In this document: positions 36,550-48,032 of the stretch, in pieces
Numbering within the stretch: position 1 is the first letter of the stretch
Layout: each line of letters starts with the position of its first letter
Source of the DNA: Tenrec ecaudatus
Taxonomy: Eukaryota > Chordata > Mammalia > Afrosoricida > Tenrecidae
Direction of reading: 5' to 3'
Length of the DNA: 64,000 nt
NCBI RefSeq assembly: GCF_050624435.1
Contig: NC_134539.1
Location: 48,144,001 to 48,208,000 of the forward strand
Program-made: the position numbers and the translations under genes
The notes under the pieces: generated by a model
What the model was told of the DNA's origin: nothing
Seen by the model: only the letters and a program-made list of their open reading frames with translations
The model's database searches: none

Positions 36550-37010
36550 ATAGTTGACCCCCAAATAACACAAGTCTGCAATATGTGGGTCCCCTTAGAC
36601 ACAGATTTTTAATGTCATGATGCTAATCACTCAAATCAGTGTCAAAGTAAAAAGCGACCTCTCGTAACTATTGCATAATTTTTCACCCTGTTAGAACACT
36701 TTCGACCTTGAATAATATCTTGTGACCCATACAAAATGTCCCTAGATCTGTTGGAAGTGCCCCCCAAAAATCAGAAAAAAGTCATGAAATTACATGAGAA
36801 AGTAAAATTGCTTGATGTGTACTATAGATTGACATCTGCAGCTGCAGCAGACCCCCAATTCAAGATAAATACATCCAGGGTCAGGACCATTGTTAAAAAT
36901 AATAATAATACAGAAGAAGAAGGAAAGGAAATTTGTGAAGCCATCACTGAAACTATGACAACAAGCATGAACTACCTTTTCACCTCAATTTGAAAATGCA
37001 ACCCTTCTGT
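36550..37010 (+). mobile_element. Tigger-type DNA transposon remnant
   Basis: The left end, tagttgacccccaaataaca, resembles the Tigger inverted terminus and is preceded by TA. A transposase N-terminus follows (see 36736-36993). The rest of the element is deleted and no right end is seen. Confidence 0.65.
36736..36993 (+). pseudogene. Tigger/pogo transposase N-terminal fragment
   Basis: An 85-codon open segment whose residues about 11-55 (KNQKKVMKLHEKVKLLDVYY, then FKINTSRVRTIVK) match the CENP-B/Psq helix-turn-helix that pogo-like transposases use to bind their terminal repeats. The second DNA-binding helix and the DDE catalytic domain are absent, so it is a truncated relic. Whether it is still transcribed cannot be told. 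Confidence 0.75.
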
Positions 37011-37260
37011 GGGTACAGGGTTTAATACCTAGAACAAAACAGCTGAGGGCCACATCTGACCTCCATCAGCATCAGGAGCAAGGAGAATCCAATTTCACAT
37101 TTGCTCCAGGACGATTCCTATGAAGCAGAGGTCAGACATGCTTCCAACCTACATCCTTCTTTATCCTGTTTTGAAACCAACTCTCCCTCCCACGACACTA
37201 CTCTGCTGGGTTCGATAATACAGGTAATACTCACCATTTGGGGGGTCTATTAGGGATGTT
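37011..37260 (-). repeat. LTR-like repeat fragment, minus strand
   Basis: Partial copy of the repeat at 37690-38490: gaggtcagacatgcttccaa and ggtctattagggatgtt match gaggtcaaacctgcc and gtttattagggatgtt there. SINE insertions begin at its right end. Confidence 0.45.
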
Positions 37261-37266
37261 GGTTTT

Positions 37267-37440
37267 GGAGACCTGGTGGTGCAATGGTAATGAGTTGGGC
37301 TGCGATCCATAAGGTCAGCAGTTCCAAACCACCAGCAGTGCCTTGGGAGAAAGACTGGGCTTTCTACTCCTGGAAACAGCGAGAGTCTCAGAAACCCACA
37401 GGGGAGGTTGCCATGAGTCCGATGGCAGTGAGCTTGGTTT
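37267..37440 (+). mobile_element. AfroSINE-type SINE, first of a pair
   Basis: ggagacctggtggtgcaatg, ataaggtcagcagttccaaa, agaaagactgggctttctac and cagaaacccacagggg to a gatggcagtgagcttggttt tail: a full-length plus-strand SINE. Confidence 0.9.
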
Positions 37441-37453
37441 GGTAGGGAAGTTA

Positions 37454-37668
37454 GGAGCCCTGGTGGCATACTGGTTACAATTTGGGCTGTGACCTGCAAG
37501 ATCATCGGTTCAAAACCATCAGCCACCATGAGGGAGAAAGCCTAAGCTTTCCGCTCCTATAGACGACTACAGTCTTGGAAATCCAGATGCAATTCTATTC
37601 CCCTTTGAGTTGGAATAGACTGGACGACAATGAGTTTGGCTTTTGTTTGGTTTTGTTTTGTTCTTTAT
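37454..37668 (+). mobile_element. AfroSINE-type SINE, second of a pair
   Basis: ggagccctggtggcatactg to a cgacaatgagtttggctttt tail, flanked by an exact 11-bp tagggaagtta at 37443-37453 and 37669-37679. The same target sequence, slightly changed, also precedes the first SINE. Confidence 0.92.
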
Positions 37669-37689
37669 TAGGGAAGTTAATGTGGTGGG

Positions 37690-38490
37690 GAGGGAAGGGG
37701 GGGCTGTACAAGTCTGACCTCCTCTGTGTCCCAAAACTGATTGCCACAAGGTAGAGGTCAAACCTGCCTTCACCCTCCCAAGGCGCACGCTGTGCTCTTC
37801 AGCTGGGTCCTATAATTCATTGCAATGGCTATGCTGAGCTCACAGATGATACTCATAATTCTGAGGTTTATTAGGGATGTTAACAAGCTACAATGCAGGT
37901 GAGAAATGCGCAGGATACAGCTGTTCGTTCAGAACACTTTCTTCTCTGTTGTGCACACAGGCCCTTCTCTGGCCTCTGCCCAGCTCGGTGTATGTGACAA
38001 GATCTTTTCAGGCTGCCAATAAATTTCACTGCACTGTAAGGCACTCAACCCACATGCATTCAGCTTCAGCTCCCCCAATTAAGTGCCTAGAGGCACCTCA
38101 CTCCACAAGACTGCCTCCAGTATGAAAGCGTCCGGCTTTGCTTGGTCTGTAGGCTGGAAAGTCCACCGCTCTCTCTCATGCTCTGGCTCCTTGTTCTGCT
38201 CCCCTGATCCTCCTCTGGTGTCAAAGCTGTCTCCTGAATCCAGAAGTTTCAATGCACAGGGATCACATGGGCCAAAGGACATATTCCCCTCCTGGCTTTT
38301 CCTCTTGTACTGGGAGTTCGTGCCTCCCTCTTCCTGCTTCTGAGATGGCTCATTTTATACCCCGCAGGATTACCATCACAATTAACCCTGTTCACAGTCA
38401 CGCACAACAGAGACATATAATCCAATCATCATCTCCCCTGTCTTCTTACCCACATCCATCAGGAAAACAAAGGTCATCTAATGGAAGTAC
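37690..38490 (-). repeat. LTR-like repeat, minus strand (copy 2)
   Basis: Shares order with 10725-11640: an attcattgcaatggcta block, an AATAAA on the minus strand (from ggtttattagggatg), gcttctgagatggctcattt, and the acccacatccatcagg block at its right end. Probably an endogenous retroviral LTR. No internal viral genes are seen. Confidence 0.45.
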
Positions 38491-39717
38491 CAAAGCTAGA
38501 AGAGCTCTATTTAAAAAACGCACTGCCCTGCAACGGGTTACCCCAAGTCAAGGTCAGAAAGCGTTGTAAGGGTGCAGTGCTGTCTGCAGCAAGGCTTCTT
38601 CTCAGCCATGCCAGCAGACATGTCTCTCTCAGGTCCAGTCTCTCAGCCACACAGTTCCCAGACTTCTGCCCTGCTGGGGCCAAAGTTACAAAGTTCCTCT
38701 AATGCTGATAAACGCCCAAAGGGCACCTCACTCTGCAGGCCAGCCTTCTGCCCTAAGGCACCCAGAAGTACTGGGAAGCCTCCTGCTCCGTCTCCTGGCC
38801 GTGGTGCTGCAGCAGCTGGTACTTCTGCTGCGTTGCCACCACACCACAAGCTGGGCCACAGCCACTGCACACCGGGATCTCACACATGCTCGCTGGTGGC
38901 TCTTTTTCCTTGACAGCCACACGATCCTCAGCTCTTGCATTTACGATGGCTCAGAAAGCAGGCCTGGAGATATGCTTCCCAAAGATCACAACCTTGAAAC
39001 CCCACAGAGCAGACCTACATGGGGTCACCAGCAGTCAGAACTGACTTGTCAGAAACAAACAACTACCAGAAAGGGCAGGTGCAAAGGCAATTTTGTTTCT
39101 CATGTTTGCTCCCCATTTTTAGAGCACTGGTTGTATTGACTAGCAAGCACCTGTTATTTTTCAGACGTGTACTAACCAGGGATAAGCCACCATTACCGGA
39201 CACAACGGAGATCATGAATACCAACACTCTTGTGACATGTTCAAGTTTGTGCCTTCAGAAGGCAGAGCGGGCAGAACTCTGCGCTAATGAACACCTAGGG
39301 GTGTGCAGGGTGCTGCCCGGGCACAGAGAACAACATGTGGCAGTGAGGTCTAGGCAGCCCCCGGGACTAATTCTATCACTAACACCTTCCATTACTCAAG
39401 TTATTTTTTCAAGTTCTAAAACCCATTCTACAAATGCACATTTTGCTTCTAATAACTGATATTTCTCATTTTTCTGGGACTCTGAGGCGGAAGCAAGAAT
39501 GGTCACCTAGCAGTTGCTTTGTTTTGGAAATCAGAGGAATCAGTCCTATCACCAGCCATAAAAATCCCCCTTGGTTTTTTGAGCAGTCAGTTCTAGTACT
39601 AGGAATCTACCCTAGAATAATAATAATCTCCGAAATGCAGGGGAAATATCTTGTATACAAAGGTGTTTACTAAAGTTAGATGCAGCAACTGAATGAAGTT
39701 AAAAAGAAACAACAAGA
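38491..39717. other. No gene; LTR-like and SINE fragments
   Basis: 38570-38770 has short blocks like the neighbouring LTR-like repeat. 38955-39050 is a plus-strand SINE 3' portion (atatgcttcccaaagatcac, accagcagtcagaactgact). Overlapping open frames of about 145 codons here are not conserved domains I know. Confidence 0.4.
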
Positions 39718-39925
39718 AAGCCAAACCCACTGTTGCTGCCTCAATTACAACTCAGCAACCTTCAGAACAGAGTAGGTGACTCATGAGATTTCCCAGACTA
39801 TAATAAAAGCATTACCAGAACAGACAACCTCATCTTTCTCCTGTGGTGTGGTTGGTGGCTTTGCACCGCTGACATTTTGGTAAGCCGCCAAATGCTTAAT
39901 CCACTATGCCACCAGGACTCCTGAG
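39718..39925 (-). mobile_element. AfroSINE-type SINE, full length
   Basis: aacccactgttgctgcctca, acctcatctttctcctgtgg, gcaccgctgacattttggta, cttaatccactatgccacca and ggactcc run from tail to head on the minus strand. Confidence 0.8.
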
Positions 39926-39934
39926 TGAAGTTGA

Positions 39935-40125
39935 GCCTACTGCTGCAGGTCAGTTACAACTCATAGTGAGCCTACAGGCCACAGAACTGCTCCTTCCGGT
40001 TCCTGAGACTATAAATCTTCTTAAAAGCAGACAGCTGTATTTTTCTCCTAAGTTGCTGCTAGGGAGTTTGAACTGCCAAGCTAGCAGTTCGCAGCCTAAT
40101 GCCTAAGCTACTGTATCACCACTAA
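39935..40125 (-). mobile_element. AfroSINE-type SINE, full length
   Basis: A second minus-strand SINE directly after the first: gcctactgctgcaggtcagt, acagaactgctccttccggt, agggagtttgaactgccaag, aatgcctaagctactgtatc. Confidence 0.8.
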
Positions 40126-41165
40126 TTATCACACACGATTACAAGAAAGGACAAGACAGTGATTACACACAGCAAGATTTCAACTATGTGAAACATCCAG
40201 TGAAAGTATTAAAAATGATGTATCATAAAGTTTATCATAGTAATCTCTGGGCTGTAGAGTTACTGCTATTTTTCCCTTCTTTATTGCTTTCTTTTCTACA
40301 GAGAACACTTCTCAAGTTAAAATACTCACTTACCTGGAATGTTATTAAAATCGTTCTTCTTCACTCAGAAATATACCCTGGAGTCATCTTAAAGTTAGCC
40401 TGCCTGCCCGAGCATTGTGCTATTTGAACACCAGTCTCTGTGGGGTCATGTGGACAACACGTCCTTGAAAGATTAAATGGAGACTTTATGGGGTAATAAG
40501 TTTGTTTATGAGAGAGGGGCAAGTGGTGGTACAACTGCAAGAACATAATCAGTATCACTAAATTGTAAATGTAGAAACTGTGTTTTACTATGTATGTTCT
40601 CAACAAAATAAAATTAGGAAAATCTTTCCTTTTCAAAAAATAAAATAAAAAGTTATCCTTTTTAAAACCTACTTTAAAATCTAATATTACTCTTAAATTA
40701 GTGATGCCACTTCTTTTTTAGTAAAAAAAATACATATAAAGCAGTTAAATACAATGTATTTAAACTAACAAGAAAATGAGAACTTAAACTAAATGTCCAA
40801 ATGTAGAACAATGGTCAAATTATTAACAATTTAACATTTTAGTGGACTGTAGTTTACTCAAAATATAATTATTCAGACTTTATAATTACATATGGAACTA
40901 GGAAAAAAAAGATCAGTAGAAACAAAAGAGTCATTTGTCTTCTCTAGGTAAAAGTGGCCATATACTCTACCCTAATGGAAGCAGACCATAAAACTAATAC
41001 CATTAAATGAAAAATACATTGCATTAGGAACCTGAGTTTATATGTTTAAAAACTGTGTTAATAAGTTTCAAAAAATAAGTTTAAAACATGTTAGGACTAT
41101 GCTAGGCAGGGTTTTACATAAATAAATATTTTCTTTTTTATATATTTATTTTTTGGATTTTTAAG
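40126..41165. other. No gene seen
   Basis: AT-rich and non-repetitive, with A/T runs near 40630-40740. Nothing coding. Confidence 0.35.
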
Positions 41166-41320
41166 TCTTCTTTATTCAATGTCCATGTACACGAGATGAC
41201 GGATAATACAATGGCTGAGTCAAGTGCATCTTAGTCCTGAAAGTGACCTCTTGTTTTTTTAATATTTTAAAGAAATATTTAGCAGTAGATTTACCCAGGG
41301 GATTAGGTTGTTTGCTTTGT
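41166..41320 (-). mobile_element. RTE LINE fragment
   Basis: tctttattcaatgtccatgt, acaatggctgagtcaagtgc, atcttagtcctgaaagtgac and agcagtagatttaccca follow the antisense RTE order seen at 27240-27800. Confidence 0.6.
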
Positions 41321-41322
41321 GT

Positions 41323-42345
41323 TTTTTAAATCATTTTATTAGAGGCTCATACAGCTCTTATCACAATCCATACATACATGCATTGTGTCAAGCACATTTA
41401 TACTGTCATCATCATTCTCAAAACATTTCTTTCTACTTGTGCCCTGGATATCAGTTCCTCATTTCCCCTCCTTCCCCCATCCTCCCTCTCTCTCTCATGA
41501 ACCCTCGATAATTTATAAATTACTGTTATTTTTTCATGTCTTACACTGACCGATGTCTCCCTTCACCCACTTTTCTGTTGTCTATCCACCTGGGAAGGGG
41601 TTATATGTAGATCATTGTGATTGATTCCCCCCTTTCTCCCTCCACCTTTCCCTTACCCTCCTGGTCTCACTACTCTCATTGTTGGTCCTGAGGGGTTTAT
41701 CTGTTCTAGATTCCTGTGTTTCCAGCTGTTATCTGTACCTGTGTACATGCTCTGGTCTAGCCGCATTTTTATCAGTGCCAAACTGCACCCTGACTGGCTC
41801 ACCTCTTCCTTGTGACCCTTGTGTAAAGGGATGTCCACTTGTCCACAAATGGGCTTTGGGTCTCTACTCCACACTCCTCCTCATTCACATTGATATGATT
41901 TTTTGTTCTAGGTCTTTGATGCCTGATACCTGATCCCATCGACACCTCATGATCGCACAGGCTGGTGTGCTTCTTCCATGTGGACTTTGCTGCTTCTGAG
42001 CTAGATGGCCACTAGTTTATCTTCAAGCCTTTAAGACCCCAGACGCTATATCTTTTGATAGCTGGGCACCATCAGCTTTCTTTACCACATTTGCTTATGC
42101 ACCCACTTTGTCTTCAGCGATCATGTGGGGAAGGTGAGGATCATGGAATACCAGGTTATTAGAACAAAGTTTTCTTGCATTAAGGGAATACTTGAATAGA
42201 GACCCAATATCCTTCTGCTACCTTAATACTTAACTTATAAATGTAAGTACATAGATCTATCTGATCATATATGTTTACACATGTACACGCTTATATTTAG
42301 ACCTCGATAAATGTCCTTTGCTTCTTAGTTCTTTCCTCTGTTTCT
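41323..42345 (-). mobile_element. Tenrec-type L1 3' end, minus strand
   Basis: Plus strand starts tttttaaatcattttattag (tail complement) and runs through ggtctagccgcatttttatc and cacctcatgatcgcacaggc to cctttgcttcttagttcttt. It is uninterrupted, so it is a useful reference for the copy split by SPIN at 29997. Confidence 0.85.
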
Positions 42346-42460
42346 AAAGAAATATGTTTGAATGAGCTGAATAGTGCTAAATACTTGAATAGCTCTAAAT
42401 CAAGATGTGTTGAGTAGACAGATTTTACCTGCTGAGTCATCCTGACATTACAATGGGGTC

Positions 42461-42638
42461 AAACTCAAGCTCCCTGCTATCAAGCCAATTCTGACCCATA
42501 GTGACCCTAAAGGACAGAGTAGAACTGTCTCTGTGGGTTTCTGAGACAAAAAATCCTTATGGGAGTGGAAAGGCTGGTGGTTTCAAACTTCTGAGCTTGC
42601 AGCCCAGGGCATAACTCGCTATGCCAACAGGGCTCCTA
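42461..42638 (-). mobile_element. AfroSINE-type SINE
   Basis: ctccctgctatcaagccaat, cagagtagaactgtctctgt, ggctggtggtttcaaacttc, and aactcgctatgccaacaggg followed by ctcct: a full minus-strand SINE. Confidence 0.85.
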
Positions 42639-42653
42639 CTTATCCCTATATTA

Positions 42654-42837
42654 CAGTGGTTCTCAACCTGTGGGTTCTCTGGGAGGGGGGGTGACGACCC
42701 TTTCACAGGGGTTGCCTGATTCATAACAGTAGCAAAATTACAGTTATGAAGTAGCAACGAAAATAGTGTTATAGTTGGGAGGGGTCACCACCACATGAGG
42801 AACGGTGTTAAAGGGTTAGGAAGGTTGAGAACCACTG
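42654..42837 (+). mobile_element. SPIN non-autonomous hAT transposon (copy 3)
   Basis: 184 bp from cagtggttctcaacctgtgg to aggaaggttgagaaccactg, both ends matching the SPIN terminus. Imperfect 8-bp flanking duplication: ctatatta / ctgtattg. A G-rich stretch near 42680 differs from the other copies. Confidence 0.9.
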
Positions 42838-45180
42838 CTGTATTGGAATACACCACAGTCGTTTTCTAGCATCTGCCATGAAATCCACTGGCCAAAGTTA
42901 ATACTGTTCTTTCCCAAATTAGGAGAATGTTATATATGTATTACAGTGAATCTCTCTCAAAAATAATATATTTAGACATGAAATCTGGACTGTCTCTTGC
43001 TCCTAGGTCATAAAAAGTTAACTAAACCCTTGGCTTCCCCCCTGGCATTGTAAGGATTAGTCCTGGAAACACTCTGGGATAGCTCGCCTCTACCCTCCTG
43101 GGTGCTGTGAGTCAGAATGTACTCAGTGGCAGTGGGTGTGGGTTGGTTATAACAAATCCATGATCCAGATCAGAAACTGTGATGTATGATCCTCCACTTT
43201 GTGGAGATCAAAGGCTTGAGAAGGAGTTAGGAATGGGTTTCCCAAGACCATAGTAAAAAAGCCCTGCTGGTCTGTGAAGGTTCTCTAGAAAAAGCAAACA
43301 GTTCATCTGATGCCTTCCACTCTGAAATGAAGTCTTCCAGAGCTGTGGACTCTGTCTATATATACTACATAGCTTCGGTCTTGTGGTTGGCTCCACAGCA
43401 TGTCTTTTCTTGGAACTCGGAACACCCTCTGTCTCTTCCTGACCCAACTTTTTCCTAGTAATAGCTTTCAACACCCTCTGCCTCTGCCAGCTTATTTCTA
43501 GTGCCAGCCTGCACAATCCCGTGCCTACTACTTACCTGAACGTAGACCTCACTTGATCCCAATGCTGCCCAGCCCTGTGTGACCTGACCCTGCTTTGTTT
43601 CTGATCAAGAGCCTCAAGTCCTGGCCAGGATTTCACACACACGCTTCAGGAGAACGTTTTCACCAGCAGATACAGGAATATGAGTCGATGAAGCGGGACC
43701 AAACACAGCAAGTGAAATGCCCACAACCACCTGGACTTCCCAACGAAACAATTGTTAAGAATGAGGTAAACCATCTAGGTTAGACAAAAGATACAGCATA
43801 TTTTTTTTCTCCATAATCAATTAACAAGAATAATAGAGTATCTGTATTGAAATAAAAACTTAAAAGACTGAAAATTATTTCAAGGTTATGAAAAGGTATT
43901 TTCTAATGTGTGAGTCGGCTGAATTGGAAGAGGAACAAAAAGGTGAGTTGCCTTTTATTCCCTCCCACATAAGCTCATGCCTCACAAACTCACCTCAAGT
44001 TTGCAATCGTCACTAAGACGGAATTCACTCACCAGGTGATTGCCGGGCCCTCCAAATCTTGTTGAGATAGCACTGCCTACGGCTCAACATGGTTTTATAA
44101 AACCTGAATGAGGTACGCACAACTGAAAGGTTAAAAAAATTCATTCCAAATGTGAACAAACTAGAAACGGGGTCAAAATCTTAAAGAGCTGCTCAGGAAA
44201 ATTCTAAGCTTTGCCTCCTCCTCCTCCTTGTTGTGAAGATCCACATTAGCAGTGCTGCTCAACGCAAAGGTGCTTGTTCTACTGCAGCCAGTCGTAGGCA
44301 TCAAAATGCAAGCCCATTGAATTCTCGCAAGTTTAGCCTTAACCCTGTGGACTAAATTAACCAATGAGCCTGGGATCAAACATGGCCTCCACAGAGCTAA
44401 CTTAAAAATAAAAAAACAGAGTCCCAGAAGAACTAGACGGTGCCCAACTACCACCACCAACTGCTCTGATCATCTGAGCAGATCCTGGGTAAAAATGCAG
44501 AACAATACTCAGTCATAAGAGAAACGTGTCTTACTGGGTGAATCCAGCCTAGGTGGCCCCCTGAGACTATGGCCCCTTACTCTTTCGGTCTGGAATTAAA
44601 CTTTCCCCTGGGATGGAATAGTCAATCAGTTAAGATCAAAAGGCAGCACTGACCCAAGGGCAAAGTTCCGAGAGCTGGTTAAGGAAGAGGAAAGGAAACA
44701 GGAAATCCAGAGAGGAAGTGGGATAAGTGAGGGTACATTGAAGGGACTGCCAAGGATGAGTTGTCACAGAAGCTGCATGCATCTTTTATGTAAAACTGAG
44801 GATGTTCTCTTTAAACTTTCTAATTCACACTGCAAACGTGTATATATGTATATACACACACACATATTTATAAATCTATATTGAGAGTCGCTGATGTGTA
44901 TATATGTATATACACACACATATATATAGATTTACATACATTGAGAGTCACTGAATAACAGGACTAGTAGAATGACTTGTGATAACAGATCAGAGATGTT
45001 TTAAGACAAGGATTCAGAAGCCTAGAAAGGCTGTGGACTTTCAATGGTCCCATTGGCAGCAGTGGGAAAACTGGTACTTAGCAAATGGTCTGCTCGCAAA
45101 AATGGACCTAAACTGACTTACTGGATTTCTGATTTAAATATTTAAATCACCTCTTCACATAACCTTAAGGGTGAGAATGA
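42838..45180. other. No gene; one SINE end
   Basis: 43080-43150 is a plus-strand SINE 3' end (tgctgtgagtcagaatgtac, cagtggcagtgggtg). The rest is non-repetitive with short open frames of no recognisable type. Confidence 0.4.
44838..44955. repeat. Two-copy AT/CA-rich tandem repeat, about 59-bp unit
   Basis: gtgtatatatgtatatacac starts at 44838 and again at 44896; each unit ends in attgagagtc(g/a)ctga. The internal TATATGTATATACA is itself near-palindromic. Confidence 0.85.
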
Positions 45181-45209
45181 GGGGGGAGGGGGAAGGGGAG
45201 ATGACCTCT

Positions 45210-45968
45210 GAAACCCTACGTCGCCACCTGTCTCCGCACTGGCTGATGAAATTCAAGTCGTGTAACCCACGGTATGGATTACAACTCAACGTAAGGAAGA
45301 ACAAAATCTTCACAACTGGACCAATAGCTAACCTCATGATAAATGGAGAGAAGGTGAGAGTGGTCAAGGATTTTGTCTCACTTGGATCCACAATCAATGC
45401 TCAGGGAAGCAGTAAAGTGACGAGCTGCATTAGGTAAATCAGCTGCACAAGCCCTCTTTAGATATTGAAGAGCAAGGATGCTACTTTGAGGAGGAAGGTG
45501 TGCCTGACCCTGGCTACTGTGTTCTCCATTGCATCATACGCATGTGAAAGTTGGACAGTGAATAAGGAAGACCGTAGAAGAATCAACGCATTTGAATTGT
45601 GATGCTGGAGAAGAATATTGAAAGGACCATGGACTGTCAAAAGGACAAACCGCTCTGTATTGAAAGAAATAAGGCCAGAGTGCTCCTTAGAGGCAGGGAT
45701 GGCAAGGCTTCATCTTACAGATTTTGGACCTGTTGTCAGGAGAGGCCAGTCCCTGGAGCAGGAGGTCATGTTTGGTCAAGTGGAGGAGCAGTGGAAATGA
45801 GGAAGGCCTTCAATGAGATGGAGGGACACAGTGGCTGCACCAATGGACTCAGGCACAGGAACAATTGTAAGGATGGCTCAGGACTGTGCAGTGTTCCGTT
45901 CTGTTGTGCATACGGTCCATGTGGGTCAGAACCAACTCCATGGTACCTAACAACAACCACAAAACTCT
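45210..45968 (+). mobile_element. RTE LINE, 3' third, plus strand
   Basis: Covers the end of the reverse-transcriptase ORF and the 3' terminus (gttccgttctgttgtgcata, ctaacaacaaccac). An open part at 45243-45415 reads LQLNVRKNKIFTTGP, then VKDFVSLGSTINAQGSS, the motif also present in the minus-strand copy at 27.8 kb. It is broken by stops after 45430. Confidence 0.82.
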
Positions 45969-46094
45969 ACACGGAAAATCAGATTTTAAAAAATCATGGA
46001 GCAGTCATGCTTCTAGAAGGAAGGACATATTTACCCACACTGGTCTTCACATCCCCATATTTAATATCCAAGTTCTAATTCCTTAAACTACGAT

Positions 46095-46385
46095 TCATCT
46101 GTCAGTCTGTCATGCTGAGGTGCCGTTCACATTGCTATGATGCTGGAAGCTGTATCACCAGGAATTCAAATAAACTGGGTCACCCATGGTCAACGGGTTT
46201 CAGCTGAGCTTCCGGACTAAGAACAGGAATATGAAGAAGGACTATCCGCTCCTGGAGAACTAGCCACAGAAAAACCTCAGAAATCTGGATATTGTCAGAA
46301 AGAGTGAATATTGTTCTGAGTGAGACCCTGAGGGTGGAAGGCAATCAAAAGATGACCAGGGAAGGGCTGCCTCCTCTCTGCTGTT
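46095..46385 (+). mobile_element. RTE LINE 5' region fragment
   Basis: catgctgaggtgccgttcac, gatgctggaagctgtatcac, cagctgagcttccggactaa and gaccctgagggtggaaggca match, in complement, the RTE 5' block at 28620-29375. Confidence 0.55.
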
Positions 46386-46387
46386 GA

Positions 46388-46560
46388 CTGTTAGGTGCCC
46401 CTGAATGGGCTCCGACTCACAGCGACCCTCGTACAACACAAGGCAGCGCTGTCCGCTCCAGTGCCCACCTCACGGTTGTTACGTTTGAGCCCATCATGGC
46501 AGCGACTGTGTCCATGCATCACTTCAAGGCCTTCCTCTCTTCCTCTACCCTGTGACCTGT
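46388..46560 (-). mobile_element. RTE-derived 3' end / SINE, minus strand
   Basis: ttaggtgcccctgaatgggc, actcacagcgaccctcgtac, gttgttacgtttgagcccat and gcagcgactgtgtcc are the complement of the afrotherian RTE 3' end. A copy of the same segment is at 59444. Confidence 0.65.
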
Positions 46561-46689
46561 GACCTGGATGGAGTAAAGCTTTGGGGCTCTTCATTTGCTG
46601 ATAGGGCACAAGTCACCCTGAGAAGAGACACATGCGAACATCCGTTAATAATCAGACCTGGATTGCATGAGGTACGAATGTAGGAATAC

Positions 46690-46760
46690 TGGGAAAAACC
46701 AGAAAGCTGGTGGTCTTTTGTTCTGTCGTGCATACGGAACAGGACTTAACAACAATGATT
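46690..46760 (+). mobile_element. RTE LINE 3' terminus fragment
   Basis: cttttgttctgtcgtgcata then cttaacaacaatg matches the last bases of the RTE family. Confidence 0.5.
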
Positions 46761-46867
46761 ACTTAAAATTATGTAGAGTTACTAAATTAGTAGCAACATT
46801 ATACAAGAATGTTTTAATCCAAACACAACTAAGTGGTCCTACACATCCTGACAGAGCAAATGCTCAA

Positions 46868-47062
46868 GTTGCCGTCGAGTTTCCGCCAACTCCATGTGTG
46901 CAAACGTAGAGCTGTGTGCTTCACAAGGTCTTCAGTCTCTGCTTTTCCTAAAGTAGGTCACCAAGTGCTTTGTCTGAGGTACCTTCATCTGGGTAACTCA
47001 CATCCCCAACCTTTTGATTAGCAGCTAAGCAGAAGGATGAACTATTTGTACCACGCACAACT
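46868..47062 (-). mobile_element. AfroSINE-type SINE, diverged
   Basis: agttgccgtcgagtttccgc at the tail side and aaccttttgattagcagcta with ccacgcacaactcc at the head side. Confidence 0.55.
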
Positions 47063-47850
47063 CCAGCAATATATTACATCACTGTCATTCAATGCTGATG
47101 CAATACAAACCTACTCAGCGTATACACTTTTAAAAATTCCTATCTGATGCCCATCTAGTGACACAAAGAAACAATAAAAACAACTTGGAAGTGTACTAAG
47201 TATCTCAGAAAGTGGAAACTCATCCAAATAAAAGGCTTGCTTCTACCTGTCATTCACATCCTTGAGTGCCTTCCATAACTCTCCCACCATGACCCTCCAA
47301 TCTCAGACACATACCCCTGCGTGGCCCGTTACAAGAGTGAACCTGTTCTTATTCTGCAGATCTAATCAAATGTCACTTCCTCAGGGAAGCCCTGAATCAC
47401 CCCCAAAGTCAGAGGAGGTTCCCCTTTTAATCTCTTTTGAAACTTCCTCTTCTGCCCCCTCCCAGTGTTTTTACACAGTGCATGTTTTCACATCTGGGTG
47501 ATCAGTGGGTCGATTGCCTCCCTCCCCCTCGACCCTGCTGTGTGCCTTCAGGCAGTGGTCATGGCTGCCTTCCTCCCTACCCTCTGCCCAGTTACTTTTT
47601 AAAATGCCACTTGGATATTGAACACATCCCTTCCTTCAACAGCTAGATTCAAAATTTGACATAAAGTTGAATTCTTTCAAAATCACTGAAGAGAAAATAC
47701 TATGAGCCAAAAATGTCAATAGTGCTGAGAATTTGTCTGATATAAAAAACATAGCCTAAAGGAATCAAATAATTCTTGTTGTCCATATCCGAGTCCTCTT
47801 ATTCTAAAGATCGTATTGTATCTATTTCAGCAGTGGTTTACTTCAACGGA
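47063..47850. other. No gene seen
   Basis: C/T-rich around 47220-47640, otherwise AT-rich. No coding signal. Confidence 0.3.
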
Positions 47851-48032
47851 AGAAACCCTGGTAATGTGGTGGTGACTCACTGGGCTGTGTGATCCACATG
47901 GTTGGCAGTTCAAAACCACCAACAGCTCTGAGGAAGAAAGACTGGGCATTCTACTCCTGTAAACAGCTACAGTCTCAGAAAAAAAGGGACTCACTATGAG
48001 TCAGCACTGACTCGATGGCAGGGAGCGAGTTA
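47851..48032 (+). mobile_element. AfroSINE-type SINE, full length
   Basis: gaaaccctggtaatgtggtg, tggttggcagttcaaaacca, aagactgggcattctactcc, ctatgagtcagcactgactc and gatggcaggg in consensus order. Confidence 0.85.

Noticed and set aside
37267-37668. tRNA genes suggested by tRNA-like SINE heads
   Set aside because: The heads are diverged Pol III boxes of SINEs followed by SINE bodies. No intact cloverleaf with anticodon and acceptor pairing was found.
38702-39459. Overlapping 145- and 146-codon open frames
   Set aside because: They run across LTR-like and SINE fragments in two frames. No recognisable domain.
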